In this document: piece after piece, positions 41,904 to 51,084 of the stretch
Layout: every line of letters begins with the position of its first letter
Numbering within the stretch: the stretch's first letter is position 1
Assembly: GCF_004118635.1 (NCBI RefSeq)
Contig: NZ_SDGU01000061.1
Span: 50,575-114,574, forward strand
Reading direction: 5' to 3'
DNA length: 64,000 bases
From: Chlorobaculum sp. 24CR
GTDB taxonomy: Bacteria; Bacteroidota; Chlorobiia; Chlorobiales; Chlorobiaceae
Translations under genes and position numbers: made by a program
The notes under the pieces: model-generated
The model's input: the letters and a program-made list of their open reading frames with translations, nothing else
Told to the model about the DNA's origin: nothing
Databases searched by the model: none

Positions 41904-43061
41904 GTGATCTTTTATCAACTTTTCATCCTTGGTTCGCTGCTGGTTTTTCTCGGTATTGTGCTGAAGAACCTCGGCGACTTGCCGCCGCTTCCCGCCGGGC
42001 CGGGCGACGGCGCGTTCGCGCCGAAGGTGTCGCTTCTGGTGCCCGCGCGGAACGAGGAGCTGAACATCGAGGCGTGCGTCACTTCGCTGCTCGGTCAGCG
42101 CTATCCGGATTTCGAGGTGATCGTGCTCGACGACCACTCCAGCGACGGCACACTCGACGCGCTCCGCCGGATCGCCGCTCCGCCGCTCGGCGCGAGGCTG
42201 CGGATTCTCGAAGGTCGCGAGTTGCCCGCCGGATGGCACGGCAAGGCGTGGGCCTGCCAGCAGCTTGGCGAAGCGGCGGCGGGCGAGCTGCTGCTCTTCA
42301 CCGACGCCGACACGCGCCACCGGCCCGACGCGCTCACGCGGGCGGTCGAGGCGATGCAGGGCAACGGCGCGGGGATGCTCTCGCTGACTCCGGCGCAACA
42401 GATGCAGAGCTTTTGGGAGAAGCTGATCGTGCCGCTGGTCTATCACATCCTCTTCAGCTACCTGCCGCTCTCGATGGTCTGGAAAAGTCGCTCTCCGGCT
42501 TTTTGCTACGCCATCGGCCAGTTCATCCTTTTCCGGCGCGAGACGTACGAAAAGATCGGCGGGCACCGGTCGGTCAGCAACAACATCGTCGAGGATGTCT
42601 GGCTCTGCAAGGCGGTCAAGCGTTCGGGCGGCAAGGTGGCGGCTTTCGATGGAACCGACGCGGTGAGTTGCCGCATGTACCGGGGCTTTGGCGAGGTGTG
42701 GCAGGGTTTCTCGAAGAATCTTTTCGCCGGACTCGGCAACAACGTCGTTGGCCTCTTCGCCCTGATGGCGCTCGTCGCGCTCCTCTACCTCGCGCCGTAC
42801 GGCTACCTCGTTACGTCGGCGCTGCATGGCGACCGCTCGCTCGCCTTGTTCTGGCTGCCGACGGCGCAGATCACGGTGGCGCTCCTCATCCGCCTCCTCA
42901 TCGCCGCGAAGTTCCGCCAGCCGTTATGGCCCGTGGCGCTCCATCTCTTTTCGCAGGCGATGCTGCTTCTGATCGCCGCCAACTCGTTTCGCCTGAGCGT
43001 TTTCGGCAAAGGGCCGCAGTGGAAGGGGCGGAACTACCCGCTTTCAGGTCATGGCAGTTAG
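41904..43061 (+). CDS. cruC: chlorobactene glucosyltransferase CruC (family 2, membrane)
   Basis: A 385-residue membrane glycosyltransferase. An N-terminal helix is followed by the GT-A domain: VSLLVPARNEELNIEACV, VLDDHSSDGTLDAL, FTDADTRHRPDAL and an NNIVEDVWLCKAVKR motif. Three to four helices form the C-terminal part. CruC glucosylates hydroxychlorobactene in C. tepidum. The assignment uses size, topology and remembered position near bchK; a closely related lipid glycosyltransferase is possible. The start is GTG at 41904, 22 bases after the last repeat palindrome. Confidence 0.78.
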   Translation: MIFYQLFILGSLLVFLGIVLKNLGDLPPLPAGPGDGAFAPKVSLLVPARNEELNIEACVTSLLGQRYPDFEVIVLDDHSSDGTLDALRRIAAPPLGARLRILEGRELPAGWHGKAWACQQLGEAAAGELLLFTDADTRHRPDALTRAVEAMQGNGAGMLSLTPAQQMQSFWEKLIVPLVYHILFSYLPLSMVWKSRSPAFCYAIGQFILFRRETYEKIGGHRSVSNNIVEDVWLCKAVKRSGGKVAAFDGTDAVSCRMYRGFGEVWQGFSKNLFAGLGNNVVGLFALMALVALLYLAPYGYLVTSALHGDRSLALFWLPTAQITVALLIRLLIAAKFRQPLWPVALHLFSQAMLLLIAANSFRLSVFGKGPQWKGRNYPLSGHGS

Positions 43062-43184
43062 CGGCGCAGAGCGCGTCGGCGGTGGGTGATACGGATAAAT
43101 TTTTTTAAATTAACGGACAATTTTTTCAGGCGTTTTCCGGCATCGTCATGCCGTCGCCCGGCAACCATCAAACGAACTACACAC

Positions 43185-44135
43185 ATGGGTTTTCTTTCGA
43201 AGATATTCGGCAAAAAAGAGGTGGAACTGAAACGGCCTCAGGTGCGCGAAGACGCGGCCCTGATCAAAACCCTCGTCGGTCACGAAGACCGGGTGCTTGG
43301 CGTGCGCTTCAGCCCCGATGGCAAGAAGCTGGTCAGCGGCAGTTTCGACGAAAAGGTGAAGCTGTGGAATGTCGAGACCGGCAATGCGATCCATACCATG
43401 TCGGGCCATACCACCTGGGTCAAGTGCGTCGATTACAGCCCCAAGGGCGACAAGGTTGCCAGCGGCAGCATCGACAGCACCGTGCGCATCTGGGACGTAG
43501 TGACCGCCAAGTGCCTGCACGTCTGCAAGGGGCACGATACCGAGGTGCGCATGATCGCCTTCAGCCCCGACGGCAAGGTGGTGGCCAGTTGCTCGCGCGA
43601 CACCACCATCAAGTTCTGGGACGCCGAAACCGGCAGTGAGCTGAAAACGCTCTTCGGCCACAAGTCCTACATCGAGTGCATCGCCTACAGCGCCGACGGC
43701 AAAAAGCTCGTGAGTTGCGGCGAGGAGCCGGTGGTGAAAATCTGGGATATCGAAACCGGCAAGAACATCGCCAACTACCCGACCGGCGACACGCTCTCGC
43801 ACTTCGCGGCCTTCAGCCCTGACGGCAGCAAAATCGCGCTGTGCGGTCGCGACGCCAAGGTGAAGGTGCTCGACGCGACGAGCGGCAAAATCATCCACAT
43901 CCTCGAAGGGCACGAAGATGGCGTTCGCAGCCTCTGCTTCAACCCGGCGGGCACGCTCATCGCCAGCGCCGCCAACGACGAGTCGGTGCGGCTCTGGGAC
44001 GTCGCCAAAGGCGTGCTCGTGCACACCTATCGCGGCCACACGCACGAGGTGCAGTCGGTCGCCTTCTCGCCGGACGGCAAGGTGATCGCCAGCGGCAGCG
44101 ACGACTTCAAGATCAAGCTCTGGGGCGTCGTGTAA
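43185..44135 (+). CDS. seven-repeat WD40 protein
   Basis: A 316-residue protein made almost wholly of seven WD40 units, each of the type GHEDRVLGVRFSPDGKKLVSG ... VKLWNVETG, enough for one complete beta-propeller. The first 25 residues (MGFLSKIFGKKEVELKRP) are basic and amphipathic and might touch the membrane. There is no signal peptide and no enzymatic domain, so it is a cytoplasmic scaffold of unknown partners. ATG at 43185. A terminator follows the gene. Confidence 0.9.
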   Translation: MGFLSKIFGKKEVELKRPQVREDAALIKTLVGHEDRVLGVRFSPDGKKLVSGSFDEKVKLWNVETGNAIHTMSGHTTWVKCVDYSPKGDKVASGSIDSTVRIWDVVTAKCLHVCKGHDTEVRMIAFSPDGKVVASCSRDTTIKFWDAETGSELKTLFGHKSYIECIAYSADGKKLVSCGEEPVVKIWDIETGKNIANYPTGDTLSHFAAFSPDGSKIALCGRDAKVKVLDATSGKIIHILEGHEDGVRSLCFNPAGTLIASAANDESVRLWDVAKGVLVHTYRGHTHEVQSVAFSPDGKVIASGSDDFKIKLWGVV

Positions 44136-44155
44136 GGTTTAAGAAGCTTTGCCAA

Positions 44156-44189
44156 AACTGCCGGGTTTGACGCCCGGCAGTTCTGTTTT
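44156..44189 (+). terminator. intrinsic terminator after the WD40 gene
   Basis: Perfect 10-bp stem AACTGCCGGG / CCCGGCAGTT with a 7-base loop, followed by CTGTTTT. Confidence 0.8.
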
Positions 44190-44245
44190 CGGGGCGGGGA
44201 AGTGGTGGATTTGCATGGACAGGGTGGCCGGAACTGAATACTTGA

Positions 44246-44878
44246 ATGATGGGCGTTATTCTTCTCGATATTGGTAATGTGCTGGTCAACGTGGACTTCA
44301 TGCCGTTCTGCCGGGCGGTTTCGCGCAAGGGCGAAGCGGGCGCGGCGGCGATCATGGAGCGCTATTGCCAGGGCGAACTCAAGGATCGTCATGACACCGG
44401 GCGCACCGGCCCGCAGGAGTATCTCAGCATGATCGCCGCCGATCCGCTCACGCGCGACCTGCCGCCCGACAGGCTCCGTCTCGCCTGGCAAGACATTTTC
44501 GTGCCGACGCCCGGCAGCGCCGAAGCGGTCGAAACGCTGCGGCAACGCCACCGGCTCTGGATCATGAGCGACACCGACCCCTTGCACTTCGCTTTCCTCA
44601 TCGACCGCTTTCCGGTGCTGCGCAACATGGATCGCTATTTTCTCTCCTACGAGCACGGCTGGCTGAAGCGCTCGCCGGAGGCGTTCCGGTACGTGCTCGA
44701 TTCCTCCGGCTTCGATGCTTCCGGATTTCTCCTGATCGACGACCGTGAGGTCAACACCGGCACGTGCGCCGAAGCTGGCATCCAGAGCATCCTTTTCCGG
44801 AGCTGGAAGGAGACGCTCGCTTCGCCGCTGCTGGCGGCTTTTTCGCAATGTTCCGCAGAAGAGGAGGCGCGCACGTGA
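44246..44878 (+). CDS. HAD-superfamily hydrolase
   Basis: A 210-residue HAD phosphatase-like protein. Motif I is VILLDIGNVLVNVD; the second acid of the usual DxD is Gly, as in epoxide-hydrolase-like and YihX-type members. Motif II is WIMSDTDPLH, the Lys is in WLKRSPEAF, and motif IV is LLIDDREVNTGTCAEAG. A YihX-like glucose-1-phosphatase is a reasonable guess; the substrate is not certain. Two ATGs abut at 44246. Its stop overlaps the arfB GTG start (GTGA). Confidence 0.85.
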   Translation: MMGVILLDIGNVLVNVDFMPFCRAVSRKGEAGAAAIMERYCQGELKDRHDTGRTGPQEYLSMIAADPLTRDLPPDRLRLAWQDIFVPTPGSAEAVETLRQRHRLWIMSDTDPLHFAFLIDRFPVLRNMDRYFLSYEHGWLKRSPEAFRYVLDSSGFDASGFLLIDDREVNTGTCAEAGIQSILFRSWKETLASPLLAAFSQCSAEEEART

Positions 44879-45291
44879 TAAGCATAGCGAGAGGTGTTTC
44901 GGTTGACGACAGCGAGATCGAAATCAAAACCATGCGCTCGCAGGGCGCGGGCGGGCAGAATGTCAACAAGGTCGAAACGGCGGTGCATCTGCGCTTCGAT
45001 ATCGGCGCGTCATCGCTTCCGGAAGCACTCAAGGCGCGGCTCATGCAGCAGCGTGACCGCCGGATAACGCGGGAGGGGGTGCTCGTCATCCGCGCCCAGC
45101 GCTACCGTTCGCAGGAGAAAAATCGACAGGACGCGCTCGAACGGTTTCAGGGCATTTTGACCAAAGCGCTGGTCGAACAGAAGATGCGCAAACCGACGAA
45201 GCCGCCAAAAAGCGCGTCAGCAAAACGGCTCGAACAGAAAGCGAAACGAGGCGAGATCAAGGCGTCGAGAAAACCTGTCAATGACGATTGA
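44875..45291 (+). CDS. arfB: alternative ribosome-rescue factor / peptidyl-tRNA hydrolase ArfB
   Basis: A 138-residue release-factor-like protein with the catalytic GGQ in RSQGAGGQNVNKVETAVHLRFD. It has the basic C-terminal tail (RKPTKPPKSASAKRLEQKAKRGEIKASRKP) that enters the mRNA channel. It frees peptides from stalled ribosomes. GTG at 44875 has a strong GAGGAGG site 7-8 bases upstream and overlaps the HAD stop, so longer upstream frames were rejected. A terminator follows. Confidence 0.93.
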   Translation: MISIARGVSVDDSEIEIKTMRSQGAGGQNVNKVETAVHLRFDIGASSLPEALKARLMQQRDRRITREGVLVIRAQRYRSQEKNRQDALERFQGILTKALVEQKMRKPTKPPKSASAKRLEQKAKRGEIKASRKPVNDD

Positions 45292-45326
45292 ACCGCGCCG
45301 CAGCTCCAGAGTTCGTTGAAACGCAG

Positions 45327-45372
45327 AAGCCCCCGGAATGCCGATACAGATGAAGCATTCCGGGGGCTTTTT
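45327..45372. terminator. intrinsic terminator between arfB and the M23 peptidase gene
   Basis: Perfect 15-bp stem AAGCCCCCGGAATGC / GCATTCCGGGGGCTT, followed by TTT on the plus strand. The A-rich foot may serve the converging minus-strand gene too. Confidence 0.88.
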
Positions 45373-45393
45373 GATTGAAGCCTGTCCGTCGGC

Positions 45394-46812
45394 TCAGAGC
45401 ACCGATTCGCCAGATTCGCCAGTATCGGCCACCATGACCGGGCGGTCGGCGCTGAGCTGCCGCTCATAGGTTTGCACTCTGGCCATAAAGCTGTGCAGTT
45501 CCGCAGGCGAAAGCGATCGGCGCGGCGCGACCTGCTTCAGCGCCACCAGAGGATTCTGCGGGCGTCCGTTCCTGATGATCCTGAAATCGAGGTGCGGCCC
45601 CGTCGAGCGGCCGGTCGAGCCGACATAGCCAATGATATCGCCCTGTTTCACCCGTTTGCCATAACGGCAGGAGGCTGCGTAACGGCTCAGGTGCAGGTAC
45701 ATCGTATGAACCTTTCCGGAATGAGCGATGGTGATCATGTTGCCCGCATTGCCCTTGCGTCCGCGGAAGATGACGCGCCCGTCGGCCACTGCCCTCACCG
45801 GTGTGCCGACGGGCGCGGCCAGATCGATGCCGCCGTGGAACTGGCGCTGGCCGGTGACCGGGTGGATACGATAGCCGAACCCACTCGATACGCGGCGGTA
45901 GCTGCACGGCTTGACGAACATGGCGCGGCCCTGCATCATGGCGCGCCCTTTTTCATCGTAGTAAGCGGTGTCGCCCTTGGTATTGGTGAACTGGTACGCG
46001 TTGAATTTCCGGCCTTTCGAGCTGATTTCGATGGCGAGAATGTCGCCGGTTCCGACGCAATGGGTCTCGTCCCACTGCTCCTGGAACAGAATCCGGTAGG
46101 TCGCGCCAGGGTGAATGTCTCTTCTGAAATCGAGTCTGGAAGAGAGGATTTTTCTGATTTTTGGATTGAGCGAGCCGCGGTTCCGGCTGCGCAGCTCACT
46201 CGACAGCGAGGAGCGGAGGGTTCCCTCGATGGTGGCGACGCGGGTATCGTATTCGATGGTTTCGCGCTCGGTGCTCAGCTTGCCGGTCTGCTGATCCTTG
46301 ACGAGATGAAGGATTTCGTAAGGACTCGACTGCACGGAAAGACTGATGAACTTTCCTTTTTTTCCGGTTTCGAGCTGATAGGTTTTTCCGGCCCTCAGTC
46401 CTCTGATGGCGCGGTTTCCCTTGAGTTGCGAGGTGAGTTCGTGAACTTCGGACGGCGTCAGTCCGGCAGCGGTGAGAATGGTGTAGAGAGACTCGCCCCG
46501 CCTGAGAACTCTCTTTTCAATGCGGTGAGCCGGATCGTTTTCGCCCTCGTCGAGCGTTACCTTGTCGGACTCGTCATTCATGCCAAGCTCGTCGTCACTC
46601 GTCAGGCCGAGGGATTTGCCGAGCGCATGGATCGGCGAAGCGGACCAGTGTCCGGATGAGGCGTACCGGGAGGTGGCGGAAAGGACGAAACTGACTGAAA
46701 AGAAAAGAACGACGAGCAGGGCCGTCGATGAGGCGAGAAGGCGCGGACGACTTCGGAAGAGCGCTGATTGGCGTAATTTTATTAGAAGATGGTGAAACTG
46801 CTTATTGTACAT
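45394..46812 (-). CDS. M23 family metallopeptidase (murein hydrolase) with OapA/LysM-like region
   Basis: A 472-residue envelope protein. An N-terminal transmembrane segment (LLASSTALLVVLFFSVSFVLS) anchors it. The middle has a LysM/OapA-like domain (RRGESLYTILTAAGLTPSEVHELTSQLKG) and a linker. The C-terminal M23 domain has FHGGIDLAAPVGTPVRAVADGRV, MYLHLSRYA and GRSTGPHLDFRI, so zinc ligands His, Asp and His are all present. It should cut peptidoglycan cross-links during growth. Single gene; converges with arfB. Confidence 0.92.
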   Translation of the reverse strand: MYNKQFHHLLIKLRQSALFRSRPRLLASSTALLVVLFFSVSFVLSATSRYASSGHWSASPIHALGKSLGLTSDDELGMNDESDKVTLDEGENDPAHRIEKRVLRRGESLYTILTAAGLTPSEVHELTSQLKGNRAIRGLRAGKTYQLETGKKGKFISLSVQSSPYEILHLVKDQQTGKLSTERETIEYDTRVATIEGTLRSSLSSELRSRNRGSLNPKIRKILSSRLDFRRDIHPGATYRILFQEQWDETHCVGTGDILAIEISSKGRKFNAYQFTNTKGDTAYYDEKGRAMMQGRAMFVKPCSYRRVSSGFGYRIHPVTGQRQFHGGIDLAAPVGTPVRAVADGRVIFRGRKGNAGNMITIAHSGKVHTMYLHLSRYAASCRYGKRVKQGDIIGYVGSTGRSTGPHLDFRIIRNGRPQNPLVALKQVAPRRSLSPAELHSFMARVQTYERQLSADRPVMVADTGESGESVL

Positions 46813-47105
46813 GATGACCGGATAAATTCACGAAAAACGTAGGGGGTGACACTTCATAAAAATCATAAGTTTGAATGTTATAAAAAAAGCTCGGAAAGGA
46901 AAATTCGTTACGTATTTGATACGCCGCTTCGAGGAGTATCTGAGGAAAAAGCTCTCTGAAAAGAGAATTTTTTCTCGGATAGCGATGCGCGACTTTATTT
47001 TTTTCATCCTTGGCTCACCGTGCGTCGTGGCGTCGAATGCTGGTCAAATTACTGGCGACGTCTCTTCGTACGGCGTAATTTTATCATTAAACCTTTGACT
47101 TCGCT
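46813..47105. other. AT-rich divergent spacer
   Basis: A 293-base gap between the M23 gene and the DUF4438 gene, rich in A/T runs. A 75-codon plus-strand frame starting with TTG at 46871 is open but has no ribosome site and no recognisable features; I do not call it. Confidence 0.4.
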
Positions 47106-47990
47106 ATGCTTGCAACCAACGAACAGCGCCTCGTCGAAATTCTGCTTCAGTGCCAGCCCGGCCAGCCCCGCACTCGCGGAACCTGGGAGGTTGACCATCA
47201 GGGCACGCCCTTCATTCTGCCCTCCATCGGCGGCATCACGCTCAACCTCCAGGCGGGCGATCCGGCGTTCGGCTGGGAGGGCGACCACATCGAACCCGGC
47301 GTGAGCTGCACCGCCGACACGCACAAACCCTACGAACACCCCAACGTCACCGTGCAGATGCTGAGCTGCGTTGGCAACAAAGCTACCCTCGTCTCCGGCG
47401 AGGCGAAGGGCGAGAGCGGAGTGGTGCTTGGCCATCACGGCGGCTCGGAGCACATCATCGTCGATTTTCCGCGCGACGTGAAGGAGAAGATGGCCTACGG
47501 CGACACCATCATGGTGCGCTCGAAGGGGCAGGGCCTCAAGCTGACCGACTTCCCGGCAGTATCGCTTTTCAACCTCGATCCGTCACTTCTGGCGAAGATG
47601 AAGATCGTGGTCGCCGACGATGGCGTTCTTGAAGTGCCGGTGACGACGATGGTTCCGGCCTACTGCATGGGTTCCGGCATCGGCTCGGCGCACGTGGCCA
47701 AAGGCGACTACGACATCGTGACCAGCGACGCCGACGCCGTGCGCGAGTTCGGCCTCGATCGCATCCGCTTCGGCGACTTCGTGGCGCTGCTCGACCAGGA
47801 CAACCGCTACGGGCGGGCCTACCGCAAGGGGGCCGTCACCATTGGCGTGGTGGTGCACAGCGACTGCCGCGAAGCGGGCCACGGCCCCGGCGTGACGACC
47901 ATCATGACCAGCGCCACCCCCGCCATTCGCCCCGTCATCGACCCAAAAGCCAACATCGCCGACCTGCTCGGCATCGGCACCAGGTTGTGA
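47106..47990 (+). CDS. DUF4438 family protein
   Basis: A 294-residue protein matching the DUF4438 pattern as I remember it: [68 protein letters not shown] and [23 protein letters not shown]. These Asp/His/Cys-rich conserved loops suggest a metal site and an enzymatic role, but no function is established. No signal peptide. Stands alone with a terminator after it. Confidence 0.78.
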   Translation: MLATNEQRLVEILLQCQPGQPRTRGTWEVDHQGTPFILPSIGGITLNLQAGDPAFGWEGDHIEPGVSCTADTHKPYEHPNVTVQMLSCVGNKATLVSGEAKGESGVVLGHHGGSEHIIVDFPRDVKEKMAYGDTIMVRSKGQGLKLTDFPAVSLFNLDPSLLAKMKIVVADDGVLEVPVTTMVPAYCMGSGIGSAHVAKGDYDIVTSDADAVREFGLDRIRFGDFVALLDQDNRYGRAYRKGAVTIGVVVHSDCREAGHGPGVTTIMTSATPAIRPVIDPKANIADLLGIGTRL

Positions 47991-48020
47991 TTGCGCGGTA
48001 GGGTTTGCTGTTTTTGCAGG

Positions 48021-48052
48021 GGCGATTTCGATTTGCGAGGTCGCCTTTTTTT
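48021..48052 (+). terminator. intrinsic terminator after the DUF4438 gene
   Basis: Stem GGCGATTTCG / CGAGGTCGCC (two G-T pairs) with loop ATTTG, followed by seven T. Confidence 0.8.
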
Positions 48053-48173
48053 ACGCGAACGGAGCAACCCCATCCCGTCGCCTCTTCTGTCAACCTCGTC
48101 CACATTGTCCACCTCGTCCACTTTTTGCGACGCCCACCCCCACGGGCGCGGCCCATCGAGTGTTTCTCAGGAT

Positions 48174-48464
48174 TCAAGCGGTGGGTATTTGTTGGGCTGT
48201 ATGGTAAACAGAAAGTACCGTGACCGTCTGTTTTCGTGCCGTATAGACGACCAGAAACGGGCTGTCTGAAAAGAACAGTTCACGGGTGTTCTTTACCCTT
48301 CCTGGCCGGCCTGATTGCGGATAGTCTGCAAGCTGTTTGCTGGTTTTCCGGGTAATCGAAAAAATGAGCTTGCTGGCTCTGATCGGCGTACACTCTTCGG
48401 CGATGAGGTACGCCTCGATCTCACGGAGACGCTTCCGGGCTTTTTCAGTCCACTGAACCTTCAC
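48174..48464 (-). CDS. ParE-type toxin of the RelE/ParE family
   Basis: A 96-residue basic protein: VQWTEKARKRLREIEAYLIAE, KTSKQLADYPQSGRPGRV and FLVVYTARKQTVTVLSVYHTAQQIP. This is the ParE layout, a DNA-gyrase or ribosome-directed toxin. GTG at 48464 has a GGAGGCGAAAGA site upstream; a longer frame to 48521 overlaps the antitoxin too far. It follows the antitoxin gene with a 20-base overlap. Confidence 0.88.
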   Translation of the reverse strand: MKVQWTEKARKRLREIEAYLIAEECTPIRASKLIFSITRKTSKQLADYPQSGRPGRVKNTRELFFSDSPFLVVYTARKQTVTVLSVYHTAQQIPTA

Positions 48465-48717
48465 TCTTTCGCCTCCATTCGTCCTCGATCTCTTCTTGTG
48501 AAACGACTCGTCCGTGTTCAAGGTCTTCCAGCCCTTCCTGAATGCCTGCTATTTGCCATTCGTTGAGATCCAGATAGTGGCTGATTGCTTCCGTGAAAAC
48601 GAACGTCTTGTCCCGGTTCAGAGCTTGGGCAAGTCTCTCGATTCGCCTTTTCTCGCTGGAGGCAATACGAAAGCTGATCTGCTCCTTTTGCTCACTGTTT
48701 TTCGTTGATGTATTCAT
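48445..48717 (-). CDS. RHH-type antitoxin (ParD/CopG-like)
   Basis: A 90-residue acidic protein with an N-terminal ribbon-helix-helix (EQISFRIASSEKRRIERLAQALNRDKTFVFTEAISHYLDLNEWQ). The C-terminal part (IQEGLEDLEHGRVVSQEEIEDEWRRK) should wrap the toxin. ATG at 48717 begins MNTSTKNSEQ. It lies 14 bases from an inverted-repeat operator and 74 bases from the first CRISPR repeat. Confidence 0.9.
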   Translation of the reverse strand: MNTSTKNSEQKEQISFRIASSEKRRIERLAQALNRDKTFVFTEAISHYLDLNEWQIAGIQEGLEDLEHGRVVSQEEIEDEWRRKSEGSVD

Positions 48718-48730
48718 CTCTGCTTGAGTT

Positions 48731-48751
48731 TTGTATTTCAATAAAATACAA
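48731..48751 (-). promoter_or_regulatory. inverted-repeat operator of the ParDE pair
   Basis: Perfect palindrome TTGTATTT-CAATA-AAATACAA, 13 bases before the antitoxin start. RHH antitoxins autoregulate through such sites. It is also the only AT-rich DNA next to this end of the CRISPR array. Confidence 0.55.
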
Positions 48752-48790
48752 GTTAGCTAACGGAAAGGCTTGTTTCAAACGAACGGAATA

Positions 48791-51076
48791 GAAACACCCC
48801 CACGGGCGTGGGGAAGACTTTGCCCTGCTCAGAATACCGTGGAGTCTGGGAGAAACACCCCCACGGGCGTGGGGAAGACACAGCCTGTTTCTCGCCGTTG
48901 GCGTGGTATTAAGAAACACCCCCACGGGCGTGGGGAAGACACCTTCAGGTTGATCTGTGCAGTCTTCAGCTCCGAAACACCCCCACGGGCGTGGGGAAGA
49001 CGTGCACGATGTGATTCAGCTCATGATGCCCTCGGAAACACCCCCACGGGCGTGGGGAAGACTTGCGACGATACATTCGCCACTCGCTTTTCCAAGAAAC
49101 ACCCCCACGGGCGTGGGGAAGACTGCCACACCTCGTAAATCCCCGACTCCACGGCAGAAACACCCCCACGGGCGTGGGGAAGACTCGGCATGCGTCGAGG
49201 GAAGAGCCTCTCCTTCGGAAACACCCCCACGGGCGTGGGGAAGACCGTCATCAAAATCCATGTCTATCGCAAAAGGAAGAAACACCCCCACGGGCGTGGG
49301 GAAGACGGTCTCGGTCGTCGCTGGAGATGAAAGAAAGCAGAAACACCCCCACGGGCGTGGGGAAGACATCTTTCGCACTTTTTCGAGGAGCTGTTCCAGA
49401 GAAACACCCCCACGGGCGTGGGGAAGACAGGGTCTGACCACTTCCCGGTCTCTGTAAATCGGAAACACCCCCACGGGCGTGGGGAAGACTGTAATACGCC
49501 AGCGAAGAGTCTTTGGTCTGGAGAAACACCCCCACGGGCGTGGGGAAGACTTTCAGGCGGACGCCTTGAGCCAAGAGCTTTTAGAAACACCCCCACGGGC
49601 GTGGGGAAGACTGCGGTACCTTCGTGCTGCTTTGGTACAGCACAGAAACACCCCCACGGGCGTGGGGAAGACTGTACGGCATGTCGAGGGATTACCTCCG
49701 GCAGAGAAACACCCCCACGGGCGTGGGGAAGACCATATCACGGTTGCAGTACAGCCTGTTCGGAAGGAAACACCCCCACGGGCGTGGGGAAGACCCGCTG
49801 CGACAGCCGATGAGATTCTCGATATGAGAAACACCCCCACGGGCGTGGGGAAGACTTCCCGGCGGGGACGCAGATGGACTGCTGCTCAGAAACACCCCCA
49901 CGGGCGTGGGGAAGACCCTGCACTGCCCCGGCTTTCTCGGCGGACGCAGGAAACACCCCCACGGGCGTGGGGAAGACGGCGCGAGCGTTTTCCAGACGCG
50001 GAAGAGCAGAGAAACACCCCCACGGGCGTGGGGAAGACTGTCTGCGCAGACAGTGACCGTCCAGCCCGCAAGAAACACCCCCACGGGCGTGGGGAAGACT
50101 TTTTTTGTAGAAAGGGGTACGCTCATGCCGTGGAAACACCCCCACGGGCGTGGGGAAGACGTCGCGCTGGTCGCGGGCGCGGCGTTGATTTCAGAAACAC
50201 CCCCACGGGCGTGGGGAAGACCCGGTCTCGCGTCAATATCTACGGTCTCGTAAAGAAACACCCCCACGGGCGTGGGGAAGACCTCCATGCCTTCAAAATA
50301 CCGGCCTGCAATGTGGAAACACCCCCACGGGCGTGGGGAAGACTCATATATGAAGCCATCGTTGCGCCTTTAGATAGAAACACCCCCACGGGCGTGGGGA
50401 AGACCGTCTAAGAGTGCGAGGGTGTACGTCTTAAAATGAAACACCCCCACGGGCGTGGGGAAGACTTTGTGGTGATTTCGTATAAGCTTGTGGGCCAAGA
50501 AACACCCCCACGGGCGTGGGGAAGACTCTATCATGCCTGACCAGTCCCGGTTTCCTGCAGAAACACCCCCACGGGCGTGGGGAAGACTAACCATAGAACC
50601 ATTAACCAGAGTGGGTTTTAGAAACACCCCCACGGGCGTGGGGAAGACTTGCCTGTCATGCCGTCGGAAAGCGTCGGTGGAGAAACACCCCCACGGGCGT
50701 GGGGAAGACCTTTCCGATCTAAGTCTGTCCTTCTCCGAGAAAGAAACACCCCCACGGGCGTGGGGAAGACTTTCTTTTTTGTCACTCATAGGGTATTCCA
50801 TTGGAAACACCCCCACGGGCGTGGGGAAGACCCGCCCGGCATTTGGTGCGGCCCCGGAGATTTAGAAACACCCCCACGGGCGTGGGGAAGACTCGGTAAC
50901 CCCTTCCCACCCCCGCTATTTGCAGGGAAACACCCCCACGGGCGTGGGGAAGACTGGGCAATGCTACAACGCGATAATTTCGTATCAGAAACACCCCCAC
51001 GGGCGTGGGGAAGACGGTAATAACTTCCCATGGGCAGTCCTTGGGCAGGAAACACCCCCACGGGCGTGGGGAAGAC
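48791..51076 (-). CRISPR. CRISPR array, 38 repeats, type I-E
   Basis: Thirty-eight 28-base repeats, all identical as far as I can read, beginning gaaacacccccacg and ending gcgtggggaagac on the plus strand. The inner palindrome is cccccacgggcgtgggg. They start at 48791 and recur every 61 bases, leaving 33-base spacers; the one exception is the spacer before 50927, which has 34. The reverse complement (starting GTCTTCCCCACG) matches the type I-E repeat class, so transcription should run on the minus strand from the cas2 side. No degenerate terminal repeat was found. Spacer targets were not determined. Confidence 0.97.
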
Positions 51077-51084
51077 ACTGGGTT

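Noticed and set aside
46871..47098. 75-codon frame with TTG start in the AT-rich spacer
   Set aside because: No ribosome site, basic and hydrophobic patches only, no similarity recognised.
48770..51078. Many 60-310 codon frames across the CRISPR region (proteins with repeated TPPRAWGR, KHPHGRGED, SSPRPWGCF)
   Set aside because: They are translations of the repeat unit, which has no stop in several frames; not genes.
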